In this document: positions 36,605 to 44,941 of the stretch, piece by piece
Numbering within the stretch: position 1 is the first letter of the stretch
Layout of the letters: the number at the start of each line of letters is the position of its first letter
Origin: Parashewanella sp965200795
GTDB lineage: Bacteria; Pseudomonadota; Gammaproteobacteria; Enterobacterales; Shewanellaceae
Assembly: GCA_965200795.1 (NCBI GenBank)
Contig: CBDAVB010000035.1
Span: forward strand, 124,001-188,000
DNA length: 64,000 nucleotides
Direction: 5' to 3'
Notes under the pieces: generated by a model
Database searches by the model: none
What the model saw: only the letters and a program-made list of their open reading frames with translations
What the model was told of the DNA's origin: nothing
Position numbers and translations under genes: made by a program

Positions 36605-37479
36605 CTCTGCTCTGTGAGCACGACAGAAGCCTTTTTACCATACTCGTATGGCTTATGGTCTTTGCCTTTCCCTACGCAGTAAACATCGGGTTCATGAAGG
36701 CTGTAAATCTTGTTCTTGTCTTTACGTTGCTGTGTAATGGCTTTTTCATAATTGGAAAAATTCTCTTTTTGTAAATCAAGGACATCTTGTGGAAGTTTGC
36801 GTTGTAGCTCCCTTAAAAGCTTACCTGCGATAACACGTAACCTTTTTAACGCTCTTCTGGCTTTGCTTCGATTTTTGGCATGTCTAAAGCTTCGACAGTC
36901 AATGCGTAGCTGTTTGACTTCTTTGACATAAGCACGTCTTTGCTTGATCCCAAATACTTTGGCAAGTTTATTGACTCGGTTAATCACCTTGATGGCAAGC
37001 TTGCTATCTGTCGGATAAGTAATGGCTTTTTCTTGGACGGTTCTATCAACGTACACGGTGTCATCTTCAGCTTTGTCACCGTGTAAAGCCACAGATAATG
37101 CAAAGATTTTTTCACAGCCTTTTTCACCGATGCGCTTACGAAAAACACTGAGTTCACTGGCATCACAAGGGCATGCTGTTTGAAACTCTGTCTCACCACA
37201 AAACACTTGAAAATACACGTTCATCAGCCACTCATCGACCAAGGCTTCATCGCTGAGTTTGTAAAGTTGCTTGAGTATTAGCAAACCGCACATCAACCGA
37301 ATTGGCTTCGCTTTACGGCCTAATTTTTTGTATAACGGCTTGAACTCTTCTTCCAACGCTCGCCAATCAAAGGCATTAGCTAAAATGAGTAAAGGGTGAG
37401 TTTGCAGAAGTTGGTCTGTGATATTAAACAGACTGTCGTGAGGTAAATTTGACGGGCTTTCTTTGAGCATTTTTAGCAC
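36605..37479 (-). pseudogene. IS5-superfamily transposase N-terminal fragment (copy E)
   Basis: The first 293 or so residues match copy A to VVLTEQS, with a few substitutions including Thr to Arg right after the first catalytic Asp (YVDRTVQEK). The second Asp and the Glu are missing because of the IS21 junction. Confidence 0.85.
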
Positions 37480-37592
37480 CCAAAACGACCAGAAACCATA
37501 GGTTAACTATATCATTTCTGGTCGAAATTGAATGTATCAAATAGCTATATTTTATTAGCGATCAGAATGTTAGATGTTTTTCATGACCGACT
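36605..37592 (-). mobile_element. IS5-like element, copy E (5' part only)
   Basis: The right end at 37592 carries the AGTCGGTCATG inverted repeat, and the left side is cut at the IS21 end. It overlaps copy C in content (both contain the codons for NYEKAI to LTEQS), so it is a separate copy and not the missing half of C. Confidence 0.85.
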
Positions 37593-37791
37593 ACTTATTG
37601 ATTTGTAGTCATTCTATAAGTTTTCACAACTACTTCGAAAACGATGTTAATAAAGATCTAAATGATTTTCAAAAAGCTTATCAACAGCGTGAATCAGAAT
37701 TTTTATTTTCTCAAAATGTTGTGCTTTCATGGGTACTTCTCTTTAGGTTGTACCCGTCCTTGGATTTTTTAGTAAAAGGTTGGTTAGTAAT
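37593..37791 (+). other. 199-bp unassigned segment between IS copy E and virB5
   Basis: A plus-strand frame is open through the segment (SFHNYFENDVNKDLNDFQKAYQQRESEFLFSQ...) but has no native start, which lies in the IS. It may be a remnant of an island gene cut by copy E. I do not recognise it. Confidence 0.3.
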
Positions 37792-38391
37792 TCAAATTAA
37801 TCGGGTGCAATTCACCGCCAGATTCAATCGCCATTTGGGTAATACGTTGTTGGCATCACTGGCCTTAGCTTGTGCTTGTAGCAGTTGCAGCTTGGCTTGT
37901 TCATTGGCGAGCATTACACCTTCGGCATTTATGCGAGCTTGTAAATCTTCAATGTCTTTTTGTTGTGGTGCGCTATCGATTTTCTGAATCAAGCGCATGA
38001 GCTGTTGGTAACGAGCTTGGGTTTGCTGCAGCGAAATTTGAGTTTGCTCGTACCAGCGACCTCTATATCGGTTAACATCATCATAGAGTCCTGCAACATC
38101 ACCGCCCAGTTGCAGCCATTGGCTGTTGTGTATGTCTTGCTTTTGAAGTGTTAGATTTGGGTCGACCTTAACGCTGATGTCATACACCGAATCAATGGCA
38201 CCAGACATATGACGAATGCCATTAATGCTGTGCAATTGGTCTTTTGCGGTTTGTAGCTGTTGTTTTAGAGTGTTGATTTCCTCAAGCAGATGTTTCACCT
38301 GAATAATGTTTTGATGCAGGTTAGCGACATCAATAACAGGGAAAGCCATTGCTGATTGCGATAATAAAAGCAGAACCAACAAACGTTTCAT
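37792..38391 (-). CDS. virB5: VirB5-like type IV secretion protein
   Basis: 199 residues. A signal peptide (MKRLLVLLLLSQSAMA) is followed by a mostly alpha-helical, Gln-rich protein (LLEEINTLKQQLQTAKDQLHSINGIRHM...QTQARYQQLMRLIQKIDSA...EDLQARINAEGVMLANEQAKLQLLQAQ), the profile of VirB5/TrbJ minor pilus proteins. It overlaps the virB4 remnant upstream by 4 bp, the usual virB4–virB5 order. The far C-terminus (WRLNLAVNCTRLI) may be altered. The rest of the T4SS is absent, so it is a leftover of a conjugative element. Confidence 0.7.
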   Translation of the reverse strand: MKRLLVLLLLSQSAMAFPVIDVANLHQNIIQVKHLLEEINTLKQQLQTAKDQLHSINGIRHMSGAIDSVYDISVKVDPNLTLQKQDIHNSQWLQLGGDVAGLYDDVNRYRGRWYEQTQISLQQTQARYQQLMRLIQKIDSAPQQKDIEDLQARINAEGVMLANEQAKLQLLQAQAKASDANNVLPKWRLNLAVNCTRLI

Positions 38392-39408
38392 TGCTCACCT
38401 CGCTTATCGGTTAAAGCTTGGGTGTAAAGCGGTAACCAATCTTTGGGGTTACTGCCAACTTCCTCAACCAGCTGGTGCATTAGGTTTACTTTGTCGGTGG
38501 TGCCAGAAATTACGGCGAGTTCATAATCAAAACCTGATAAGTTCAGGGTTACTACCGCACTTTCATGGCCTTGCTTAATCAGCAGCTTGCGAGAGTTGGG
38601 CATGAGCTTGGTTTTAATGAGTTCAAATTCCCTTTCAGTCAGACCAAAGCCATCAATGTAATCCTCACGCTTGGCTTTGGGGTTCGGCATAAACATGAAG
38701 GTGGCGCATTGTTCAATTAAGGTATGGGCAATGGGTGAGTTGAGCACATCTTTGGCAGATTGAGTGGCGTAAACCATAATGCCGTTCTGCTTCCTGATGA
38801 CCTTTTGTTTGTTGTTGGCTAAGTCTTCGAAATATTCATCAAGCAGTAAGGGACGTCGCAGAAGAGTTCATACCAAATATGCCGTCACTCCGGCGACAGC
38901 CGGAGTCCGGTTTCTTTGGTTAATTTTGCAAAAAGTCGCTTTATATCTGCTTTCGCAGGTATAACAAATGAAGCGCTGAAATTTAAACTGGTATCTTATG
39001 AACTGCGAGATCCCTAACTTCCAAAATTCATCCATGATGATTTGCAATCTACGACCATCTATCAGCTTTTCAATTCGATGAAATAGATACATGACAATGG
39101 GCGTTCTGACTTCTGCATGGTCAAGAAACTCAGAGACATCAAAAGCCAGTAATGTTTGATGTGTGATGTCCAGTTCATCAATCGGATTATCCAATACCCA
39201 AGCCAGTTGCCCGTTGTCGCACCACTTTTGTAATCTGGCATGGCAGCCGTTTTCTTCAACAGGATCGATAAATTCTAAACAACGACTTAATCGGCGCAGT
39301 GGTTTATCGAGAGCCATTACGCCATTTACCGCATTGCTCAGTTCTTGTTGCTGCGAGTGAGTTAACACCTCACCAATTAATTTGCTCACCAAGGCTGTTA
39401 AGAACAAA
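38388..39408 (-). pseudogene. virB4: VirB4-type conjugation ATPase, truncated and split by a MITE
   Basis: Two minus-strand pieces belong to one VirB4 C-terminal region. Piece one starts at 39408 (FLTALVSKLIG...GQLAWVLDNPIDEL...LLAFDVSEFLDHAEVRTPIVMYLFHRIEKLIDGRRLQIIMDEFWKL). After removing a 165-bp element plus one TTA it continues LLDEYFEDLANNKQKVIRKQNG into piece two (MVYATQSAKDVLNSPIAHTLIEQCATFMFMPNP...). IIMDEFW is the Walker B/DEFW region. The N-terminus with Walker A is missing at the ISAzo13-like boundary. Non-functional. Confidence 0.8.
38850..39014. mobile_element. MITE family 1, copy in virB4 (165 bp)
   Basis: The ends are imperfect inverted repeats: GGGACGTCGCAGAAGAGTTCATA and GGGATCTCGCAGTTCATA. 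TAA flanks both sides (38847–38849, 39015–39017), a 3-bp duplication confirmed by the restored virB4 frame. It carries no gene. A second copy lies at 52502–52665. Confidence 0.85.
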
Positions 39409-39450
39409 CGATTATAGTTGAGTTCTTAAAATCGTTTATGTTGCTGCCAG

Positions 39451-39578
39451 ATGTCTACTTCAATTTACATTTCTAGCGAGTCCAAACGGATAATCAAACT
39501 TGCCTCAAATAAACTTCACGGAATGGAAAAAAGAGTCTTTATGGCTGAAGTGTCTAAAACGTTCTGCTGTGGGAGTCC
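39451..39578 (+). pseudogene. ISAzo13-like transposase N-terminal fragment
   Basis: From ATG 39451 the frame reads MSTSIYISSESKRIIKLASN and KLHGMEKRVFMAEVSKTFCCGSP, resembling the start of ISAzo13-type transposases (KL.G.EKR.FMA.VS). The IS630 copy 2 ends the frame at 39579. Only about 43 residues remain. Family call is tentative. Confidence 0.45.
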
Positions 39579-39837
39579 TAGTACTCCGTCCATTTGAATT
39601 CAATACTTCAAGCTCTTTTGCTAAGCCTTAGTCATAGGAGAGCTAAAAATCTTGTATTGATTTTTATTGTTTTAAACTCTTATACAACTTTTATTCACAA
39701 CTAATTAATAAGTCTGTAATTTCTGAACAAAATGCTTCCTCCCACCCTTTGGCAAGCCAGTAGGACTCTAGCTTTTTTCATTTTGATTAACGAAAGTGTA
39801 ACAGGATTTCGTTAATCAGTTTAATTCTGTTAAAAGG

Positions 39838-40479
39838 CTAACTGTACCCTGGAAGGACGGGGTAAAGCTTCTTTAACTTGATACGTGCCTCCTCAGTTGT
39901 GAACTGCCAAATCATCTTAGCCTTGGACTCATTGCGTTGGGTGACCCAGGCTTCAACTTCACAATTTAGTGTTTCCTGATCCGGTATTCTTCGGTTTAAG
40001 CATTGTCTGCTCAAGATACTTAATTCAATTTCAGCCATATCCAACCAGCTTCCGTGTTTTGGCGTGTAATGAAATTCGATTTTATTGATCAGCCTACGAG
40101 CTTCTTCTGGTTCGAAGGCCTTATAAAATGAAGCCGGGGTATGAGTATTCAGGTTATCCTCAACCAACACAATTGTCTCAGCATCCTTATAACGCCCGTC
40201 TACTAAGGCTTTTACCTGATGAGCCCAATCAACGGCCGTTCTGTGCTCTGTGACCTCAACATGCCGCCAGCCCGCTAAAGGCTCAAATATCATGAACAGG
40301 TTGCTGACACCGTTACGCTCATATTCCGTATCGTATCGCTCCGGATAACCTGAAACTAAAGGTAACGGGTTGCGAACTTCTTTAACTTGTTGTTTGCTGG
40401 TTTCATCAAGGCATACTAAAGGACGCTTGGGATCGTAAGGAAGTTTATAGAGTTCTAATATATCTTCCATAGCGCTCAC
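39838..40479 (-). CDS. IS630 transposase, DDE half (copy 2)
   Basis: 213 residues with the catalytic residues in VCLDETSK, VLVEDNLNTH and WLDMAEIELSIL, differing from copy 1 at about one residue (RYDTEYE versus RYDAEYE). It overlaps the HTH half by 4 bp. Likely expressed as a −1 frameshift fusion. Confidence 0.85.
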   Translation of the reverse strand: MSAMEDILELYKLPYDPKRPLVCLDETSKQQVKEVRNPLPLVSGYPERYDTEYERNGVSNLFMIFEPLAGWRHVEVTEHRTAVDWAHQVKALVDGRYKDAETIVLVEDNLNTHTPASFYKAFEPEEARRLINKIEFHYTPKHGSWLDMAEIELSILSRQCLNRRIPDQETLNCEVEAWVTQRNESKAKMIWQFTTEEARIKLKKLYPVLPGYS

Positions 40480-40979
40480 GAAGGCAGCGTTTTCCTCTTC
40501 AGGTATACACCACTCTTCTTTAAGCCAGGGTTTAAGTTCATTTTTTTTAACGCATAATGAACAGAGGTTCTCGATATGCTATCGACATATTTGAGTTCAA
40601 TCATCTTGTCTCTAAGAAGATTTAATGTCCAACGGCAACGTCCTTCCGGAGGCGCAGAGCAGGTCAGCGCAATTAGGTGTGCTTCGGCTTCACCATCCAT
40701 TATGCGTCTGCGGCCTTGATGGCTGTGTTTGCTATTAACAGCGACTTCTAATCCTTCCTCGACAAAACGCTTTCTGAGGCTCGTTACTGCAAGTGGTGAG
40801 ATGTTTAGCGCCTTAGCAATCTGTTGATTGGTCAGTGGCGAATTATTCTCATCAATAGCAAGTAAAATTTGGGCGTGTCGTTTCTTATGTTGAGCAACAC
40901 GTGGTTTCTTCTGCTTTATCAAAGCTTCAAGCATTGAACGCTCTTCATTACTCAAACGGACATGGTATTTAATCCTCAT
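40476..40979 (-). CDS. IS630 transposase, HTH half (copy 2)
   Basis: 167 residues matching the copy 1 HTH half except Thr to Met after the Lys-Lys of the A8 run (YALKKMN versus YALKKTN). The A8 run is conserved in both copies, and a −1 shift gives KKNELKPWLKEEW and enters the DDE half in both. Confidence 0.8.
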   Translation of the reverse strand: MRIKYHVRLSNEERSMLEALIKQKKPRVAQHKKRHAQILLAIDENNSPLTNQQIAKALNISPLAVTSLRKRFVEEGLEVAVNSKHSHQGRRRIMDGEAEAHLIALTCSAPPEGRCRWTLNLLRDKMIELKYVDSISRTSVHYALKKMNLNPGLKKSGVYLKRKTLPS

Positions 40980-41056
40980 AACAGCTCCTGTATTCGTTGT
41001 GTTCAGGAACTGTTAGGATAAACTATCAGGCCATTATTTGCTTTTGAATGGACTAC

Positions 41057-41248
41057 TAGTGTCTTGCGGTTATGATCACGCTGGCTTTTATCTTTGGGGT
41101 TTTGATAGATATATAAGTCTAGTGATTGTCGTTTGCGTCTTTGTTCTCTTTTTCCTTGTTGATTGATGCTTGTGCCATAATGACGAGTGAGTAACAGCTT
41201 TTGTCTTCCTTGACTGTCAGCAGATTTTAGTTCGATTGACAGTTTCAT
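41057..41248 (-). pseudogene. Putative tyrosine integrase, N-terminal fragment
   Basis: About 64 residues (MKLSIELKSADSQGRQKLLL, RHYGTSINQQGKREQRRKRQ, LDLYIYQNPKDKSQRDHNRKTL) resemble the arm-binding start of phage-type integrases, which commonly show LDLYIYxNPKxxxxxxHNxxTL. IS630 copy 2 cuts the gene at 41058, removing the catalytic domain. It points away from and lies 182 bp from the 3' end of mnmE, a known attachment site for SGI1-like islands. The assignment is motif-level only. Confidence 0.5.
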
Positions 41249-41272
41249 GGGTTGTTCCTCTTAATCTTAATT

Positions 41273-41322
41273 TGTTCCACCATTACCCCACCAATGTTTG
41301 GTAGTGGGGTATCGGTGGAACA
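41273..41322. repeat. 50-nt imperfect inverted repeat near the integrase start
   Basis: TGTTCCACC...CCCAC and GTGGGG...GGTGGAACA pair over about 22 bp with small bulges around a short central loop. It lies 25 nt upstream of the putative integrase ATG and could be an operator, a recombination-directionality site or a transcript hairpin. Confidence 0.55.
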
Positions 41323-41430
41323 GTATTAGCAAATAAAAGAAACTATAGAAATACAAAGAAAAGCTTAACTATATGCTTGTATTAGATATTTTAACTTTGT
41401 TTGGTCTTTTCTTGACCTTGTTTTACCTTG

Positions 41431-41448
41431 TTATTTTCCAATACAGAA
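41431..41448 (-). other. mnmE 3' end resembling the SGI1-type att core
   Basis: The last 18 bp of mnmE read TTCTGTATTGGAAAATAA on the minus strand. From memory, the SGI1 attachment core in trmE is TTCTGTATTGG followed by a variable base and AGTAA-like ending. The integrase fragment next door supports an att site. I found no second copy in the window. Confidence 0.45.
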
Positions 41449-42807
41449 CGACGAGAAAATCTTACCCAAAAGATCATCAGAGGTGAATTCACCTGTGATC
41501 TCAGAAAGCGCATGTTGCGTCATTCTTAGTTCTTCCGCTAATAATTCACCCGCTTGGAAGACTTCTAATTGCTGCTTACCCGTTTGCAGATGTTCGCTGG
41601 CCAAAGCCAATGCTTCAAGGTGACGACGACGTGCCGTAAAGCCGCCTTCAAGGTTACTCTCAAACCCCATCAGATCCTTAAGGTGTTGTTTCAAGCCATC
41701 AACCCCTTCACCCGTTTTGGCTGAAATCCGGTATACCTCATAATGATGACCGTCTTCGGTATCGTGTGAGGTCGCGCCGAGGTTTTCACCGGTAATATCG
41801 GCTTTGTTTCTGACTACGGTTACCCCGATTCTGCCGGGTAAGCGATCTATAAAATCCGGCCAGATATCGTGGGGATCAACCGCTTCTGTAGTCGTGCCGT
41901 CAACCATAAATAGCACTCGATCAGCTTGTTCTATTTCTTCCCATGCGCGCTCAATACCGATTTTTTCCACCGTATCTTGGGTATCGCGTAAACCGGCGGT
42001 ATCGATAATGTGCAGCGGCATACCGTCAAGGTGAACATGTTCTCTGAGCACGTCACGGGTGGTACCGGCAATGTCAGTCACAATGGCGGATTCTTTACCG
42101 GCCAGGGCATTCAACAGGCTCGATTTACCGGCGTTGGGGCGACCGGCAATCACCACTTTCATACCTTCACGAATGATTGAGCCTTGCCGGGCACTGGCCT
42201 GCACTTCATCAAGACGGTCGATGATGTTGTAAAGGGCATTAGCGATTTTGCCGTCGCTTAAAAAATCGACTTCTTCATCGGGAAAGTCAATGGCCGCCTC
42301 TACATAAAGGCGCAGATTGGTGACTTGATCCACCAGCTGATGCACTTGATTTGAAAACTCTCCTTGCAGTGATTGCAGAGCGCTTCTGGCCGCTTGTTCA
42401 CTGGAAGCGTCAATCAAATCGGCGATGGCCTCAGCCTGGGTTAAATCCAGTTTATCGTTGATAAAGGCTTGTTCACTGAACTCGCCGGGTCTGGCGGTGC
42501 GAACGCCGGAGGTTTCCAGCACCCGCTTGATAAGCATATCCAGAACCACCTGACCGCCGTGACCTTGCAGCTCTAGCACATTCTCACCGGTAAACGAATT
42601 CGGCGCTTTGAAGAAGAGGGCGATACCTTGATCGATAACACTGTCATCTTTCGCTTTGAAGTCACAGTAATCGGCATAGCGAACGTCAGGAACATGACCT
42701 AAAACAGAGAGCGCTACCCGCTCGGCGAGCGGACCTGAAACTCGGATAATGCCAACACCACCGCGTCCCGGTGCTGTTGCCTGAGCGACAATCGTTTCTT
42801 TTATCAC
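41431..42807 (-). CDS. mnmE: tRNA uridine-5-carboxymethylaminomethyl modification GTPase
   Basis: 458 residues. MnmE with MnmG modifies U34 of tRNAs. N-terminal folate-binding domain (ETIVAQATAPGRGGVGIIRVSG), helical domain, and an inserted G domain: G1 GRPNAGKSS near 225, G2 TDIAGTTRD, G3 DTAGLRDT, G4 NKAD. The C-terminus ends FCIGK, the canonical CxGK motif with the catalytic Cys. The start is GTG with GGAAA 7 nt upstream. A terminator-like hairpin lies 25 bp upstream, separating it from yidC. Confidence 0.97.
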   Translation of the reverse strand: MIKETIVAQATAPGRGGVGIIRVSGPLAERVALSVLGHVPDVRYADYCDFKAKDDSVIDQGIALFFKAPNSFTGENVLELQGHGGQVVLDMLIKRVLETSGVRTARPGEFSEQAFINDKLDLTQAEAIADLIDASSEQAARSALQSLQGEFSNQVHQLVDQVTNLRLYVEAAIDFPDEEVDFLSDGKIANALYNIIDRLDEVQASARQGSIIREGMKVVIAGRPNAGKSSLLNALAGKESAIVTDIAGTTRDVLREHVHLDGMPLHIIDTAGLRDTQDTVEKIGIERAWEEIEQADRVLFMVDGTTTEAVDPHDIWPDFIDRLPGRIGVTVVRNKADITGENLGATSHDTEDGHHYEVYRISAKTGEGVDGLKQHLKDLMGFESNLEGGFTARRRHLEALALASEHLQTGKQQLEVFQAGELLAEELRMTQHALSEITGEFTSDDLLGKIFSSFCIGK

Positions 42808-42831
42808 GGTGTTTCCTTTTCTTTAAGCAAT

Positions 42832-42857
42832 AAAAAAGCGGCTTGGCTAAGCCGCTT
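42832..42857 (-). terminator. Rho-independent terminator between yidC and mnmE
   Basis: On the minus strand AAGCGGCTT and AAGCCGCTT pair around a 4-nt loop and are followed by TTTTTT. It ends 25 nt before the mnmE start, so it terminates the rpmH–rnpA–yidD–yidC transcript or attenuates mnmE. Confidence 0.75.
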
Positions 42858-42892
42858 GGTATTATCTCAAATCTGTGAGCAAAAGCCGATGT

Positions 42893-43054
42893 TAAGTACT
42901 CAACTATAAGTTTTTTCACTTTTCTGACGCCCATCTTAAGCACTCTACAGCGTTACTCTTGCTTGAAAGACCGCCGGTATTACGCGCAAGAGCGCCTTGT
43001 CGAGCACTTAAGCTGAACGCCGGAAATATCGAAAAACTGATTGTCGGGTACTTA
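42893..43054. mobile_element. MITE family 2, copy overlapping the yidC stop (162 bp)
   Basis: Ends TAAGTACTCAACTATAAGTTTTT and TAAGTACCCGACAATCAGTTTTT are inverted repeats. The terminal TAA at 43052–43054 is also the stop codon of yidC. A homologous element in the other orientation is at 47306–47465. Confidence 0.8.
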
Positions 43055-44683
43055 TTTAATGCCTTTCTTCTCCAGCCCGGCATAAATGATTTTTTGCTGG
43101 ATGATGGCTACTATATTACCGACTAACCAGTACAGAACCAGACCGGCCGGGAACCACAGGAAGAATACGGTAAATACCACCGGCATCCACTGCATCACTT
43201 TCATTTGCATCGGATCCATCGTCGGCGACATCGGCTGCATCTTTTGCATTAACCACATAGACACACCCATCAGCAATGGCAGGATGTAGTAGGGATCCTG
43301 TACTGAAAGATCAGTGATCCACAGCATAAACGGTGCGTGGCGCAGCTCGTAACTTTCAAGCAGCACCCAGTAAAGCGCGATGAAGATCGGCATCTGCAAC
43401 AGGATTGGCAAACAGCCGCCCATCGGGTTTACTTTTTCTTTCTTGTACAGCTCCATCATGGCCTGACCCATTTTCTGACGATCATCGCCGTAACGGTCTT
43501 TCAGTTGCGCCAGCTTAGGCTGCAAGTTGCGCATTTTCGCCATCGAGGTGTATTGCTTTTTCGTCAGCGGGTACAGCGCGCCGCGAACCACAAGCGTGAT
43601 CAGGATAATCGCAATCCCCCAGTTACCCGCCAGCATGTGGAACTTAAGCAGCAACCAGTGAATGGGAATCGCCAGCCACCACAGGAAGCCGTAATCAACC
43701 ACCAGGTTCAGCGTCGGTGATAACGCGGAAAGCGCTTTTTGATCTTTAGGACCGACATAGAACTGAGCTTTAATCTGCTGAGCGCGGCCCGGCGGGATAT
43801 CATAGCTCGCGCCTTTAAAGCCGATGTTGGCTTTACCGCCGGCGCTTACGCTGGTGTAAAGTGAGTTTTTATCATTCGCGGGCGGAATCCAGGCCGATAC
43901 AAAGTAGTGCTGAAGCATGGCTACCCAGCCGCCTAAGGTTGACTCTTTTAAGTCTTTCTTAGCGATGTCTTCAAACTTGTACTTTTCGTAGCGGGTATCC
44001 TGAGTTGAGAATGCCGCGCCACGGTAAGTCGGCATCATCATGCTGCCTTTATGCTCTTTGATGGTCTCTTTAATTTGACCGTACATTTGCACTTGCAATG
44101 GCTGTGATTGAGTGTTGTTGATGGTGTAATCGACACCGACATTGAACTGACCACGGGTGAAAGTGAAGGTTTTCACATATTTCACGCCGTTATCGGCCAC
44201 ATAAGTTAGCGGCACGCTTAACGTGTTGTCACCCGCCGCGAGCGCATAATCTGATTTTTCAGCGCTGAATTTAGCTCGGCCCGTTTTCGCGCTGTCGATG
44301 CCGCCTTTACCGATCAAGCCGCTTTGAGCAATATAAGTAAACCGGTTATCTTGCTCCATGATGACGAACGGCTTGTCACTGCCTTGCTCTAACTTGTGAG
44401 AAATAAGCGCCGCATAAACGATGTCACCGCCGACCGGATTAATTCTGATGTCCAATTGGTCGGTTTTCACCGTAATTAAATCTGAGGTGGCTGTCACCGT
44501 CTGAGACGGCAGCGCGCCGTCCGCCTCGGGTACGTCAGCAGATTGAGCTGGTGAGCTTGCGTGGGCCGACACCGATGAAGTCGTCGCAGCAGGTTGAGGA
44601 TTTTTGTCCGTCTGCCACTGTTGCCACAGCAAAAAGCTGACAAACAGCAGTCCTACAAGCAATAGATTGCGTTGTGATTCCAT
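43052..44683 (-). CDS. yidC: Membrane protein insertase YidC
   Basis: 543 residues, the Gram-negative YidC design: an N-terminal signal-anchor helix (LLLVGLLFVSFLLWQQW), a large periplasmic beta domain (about 60–350, VKTDQLDIRINPVGGDIVYAAL), then the conserved core with five membrane segments (WGIAIILITLVVRGALYPLTKKQYTSMAKMRNLQP; GGCLPILLQMPIFIALYWVL; QWMPVVFTVFFLWFPAGLVLYWLVGN). It inserts proteins into the inner membrane alone or with SecYEG. The C-terminal tail KKGIK ends at a TAA belonging to a MITE. Three nt downstream of yidD. Confidence 0.97.
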   Translation of the reverse strand: MESQRNLLLVGLLFVSFLLWQQWQTDKNPQPAATTSSVSAHASSPAQSADVPEADGALPSQTVTATSDLITVKTDQLDIRINPVGGDIVYAALISHKLEQGSDKPFVIMEQDNRFTYIAQSGLIGKGGIDSAKTGRAKFSAEKSDYALAAGDNTLSVPLTYVADNGVKYVKTFTFTRGQFNVGVDYTINNTQSQPLQVQMYGQIKETIKEHKGSMMMPTYRGAAFSTQDTRYEKYKFEDIAKKDLKESTLGGWVAMLQHYFVSAWIPPANDKNSLYTSVSAGGKANIGFKGASYDIPPGRAQQIKAQFYVGPKDQKALSALSPTLNLVVDYGFLWWLAIPIHWLLLKFHMLAGNWGIAIILITLVVRGALYPLTKKQYTSMAKMRNLQPKLAQLKDRYGDDRQKMGQAMMELYKKEKVNPMGGCLPILLQMPIFIALYWVLLESYELRHAPFMLWITDLSVQDPYYILPLLMGVSMWLMQKMQPMSPTMDPMQMKVMQWMPVVFTVFFLWFPAGLVLYWLVGNIVAIIQQKIIYAGLEKKGIK

Positions 44684-44686
44684 AGC

Positions 44687-44941
44687 CTATTTATTACACC
44701 TATCATGTTTTGGTGGGACGGGGTCGATTCCGCCGGGATGTAAAGGGTGACATTTTAATATGCGTTTGATTGCAAACCAACTCCCTTTTACGCTGCCGTG
44801 AATTTTTATCGCCTCAATAGCATAGTGAGAGCACGTCGGCGTGAAGCGGCACCTCGGTCCGATCAGGGGACTGATAACGAGTTGGTAGACTCTGATGAGC
44901 CTTGTGATCAGCCATTGTAACGGCGACAAAGTTTGCGCCAT
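44687..44941 (-). CDS. yidD: Membrane protein insertion efficiency factor YidD
   Basis: 84 residues: an amphipathic N-terminal helix (LQWLITRLIRVYQLVISPLIG) and the conserved Cys-rich signature RCRFTPTCSHYAIEAIKIHG, then ILKCHPLHPGGIDPVP. It assists YidC-dependent insertion at the inner membrane. It overlaps the rnpA 3' end by 34 bp, the usual arrangement, and is followed by yidC. Confidence 0.95.
   Translation of the reverse strand: MAQTLSPLQWLITRLIRVYQLVISPLIGPRCRFTPTCSHYAIEAIKIHGSVKGSWFAIKRILKCHPLHPGGIDPVPPKHDRCNK

Larger units (their letters stand above)
39581..41056 (-). mobile_element. IS630-family element, copy 2 (1476 bp)
   Basis: The ends are GTACTCCGTCCATTTGAA and GTAGTCCATTCAAA inverted, with TA duplicated at 39579–39580 and 41057–41058. 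It is uninterrupted and nearly identical to copy 1, and supplies the empty site for IS5-like copy B. One side is the ISAzo13-like fragment, the other the integrase fragment; removing it does not restore either gene. Confidence 0.9.

Noticed and set aside
36605..37592. Copy E as the missing half of copy C
   Set aside because: Both contain the codons from NYEKAI to LTEQS, so they overlap and must be separate copies.
41057..41430. Distal Tn7-like end next to mnmE
   Set aside because: No inverted tacaataaagtttgatca repeats or ACA-AACTT junction could be found here; the border looks like an integrase site instead.
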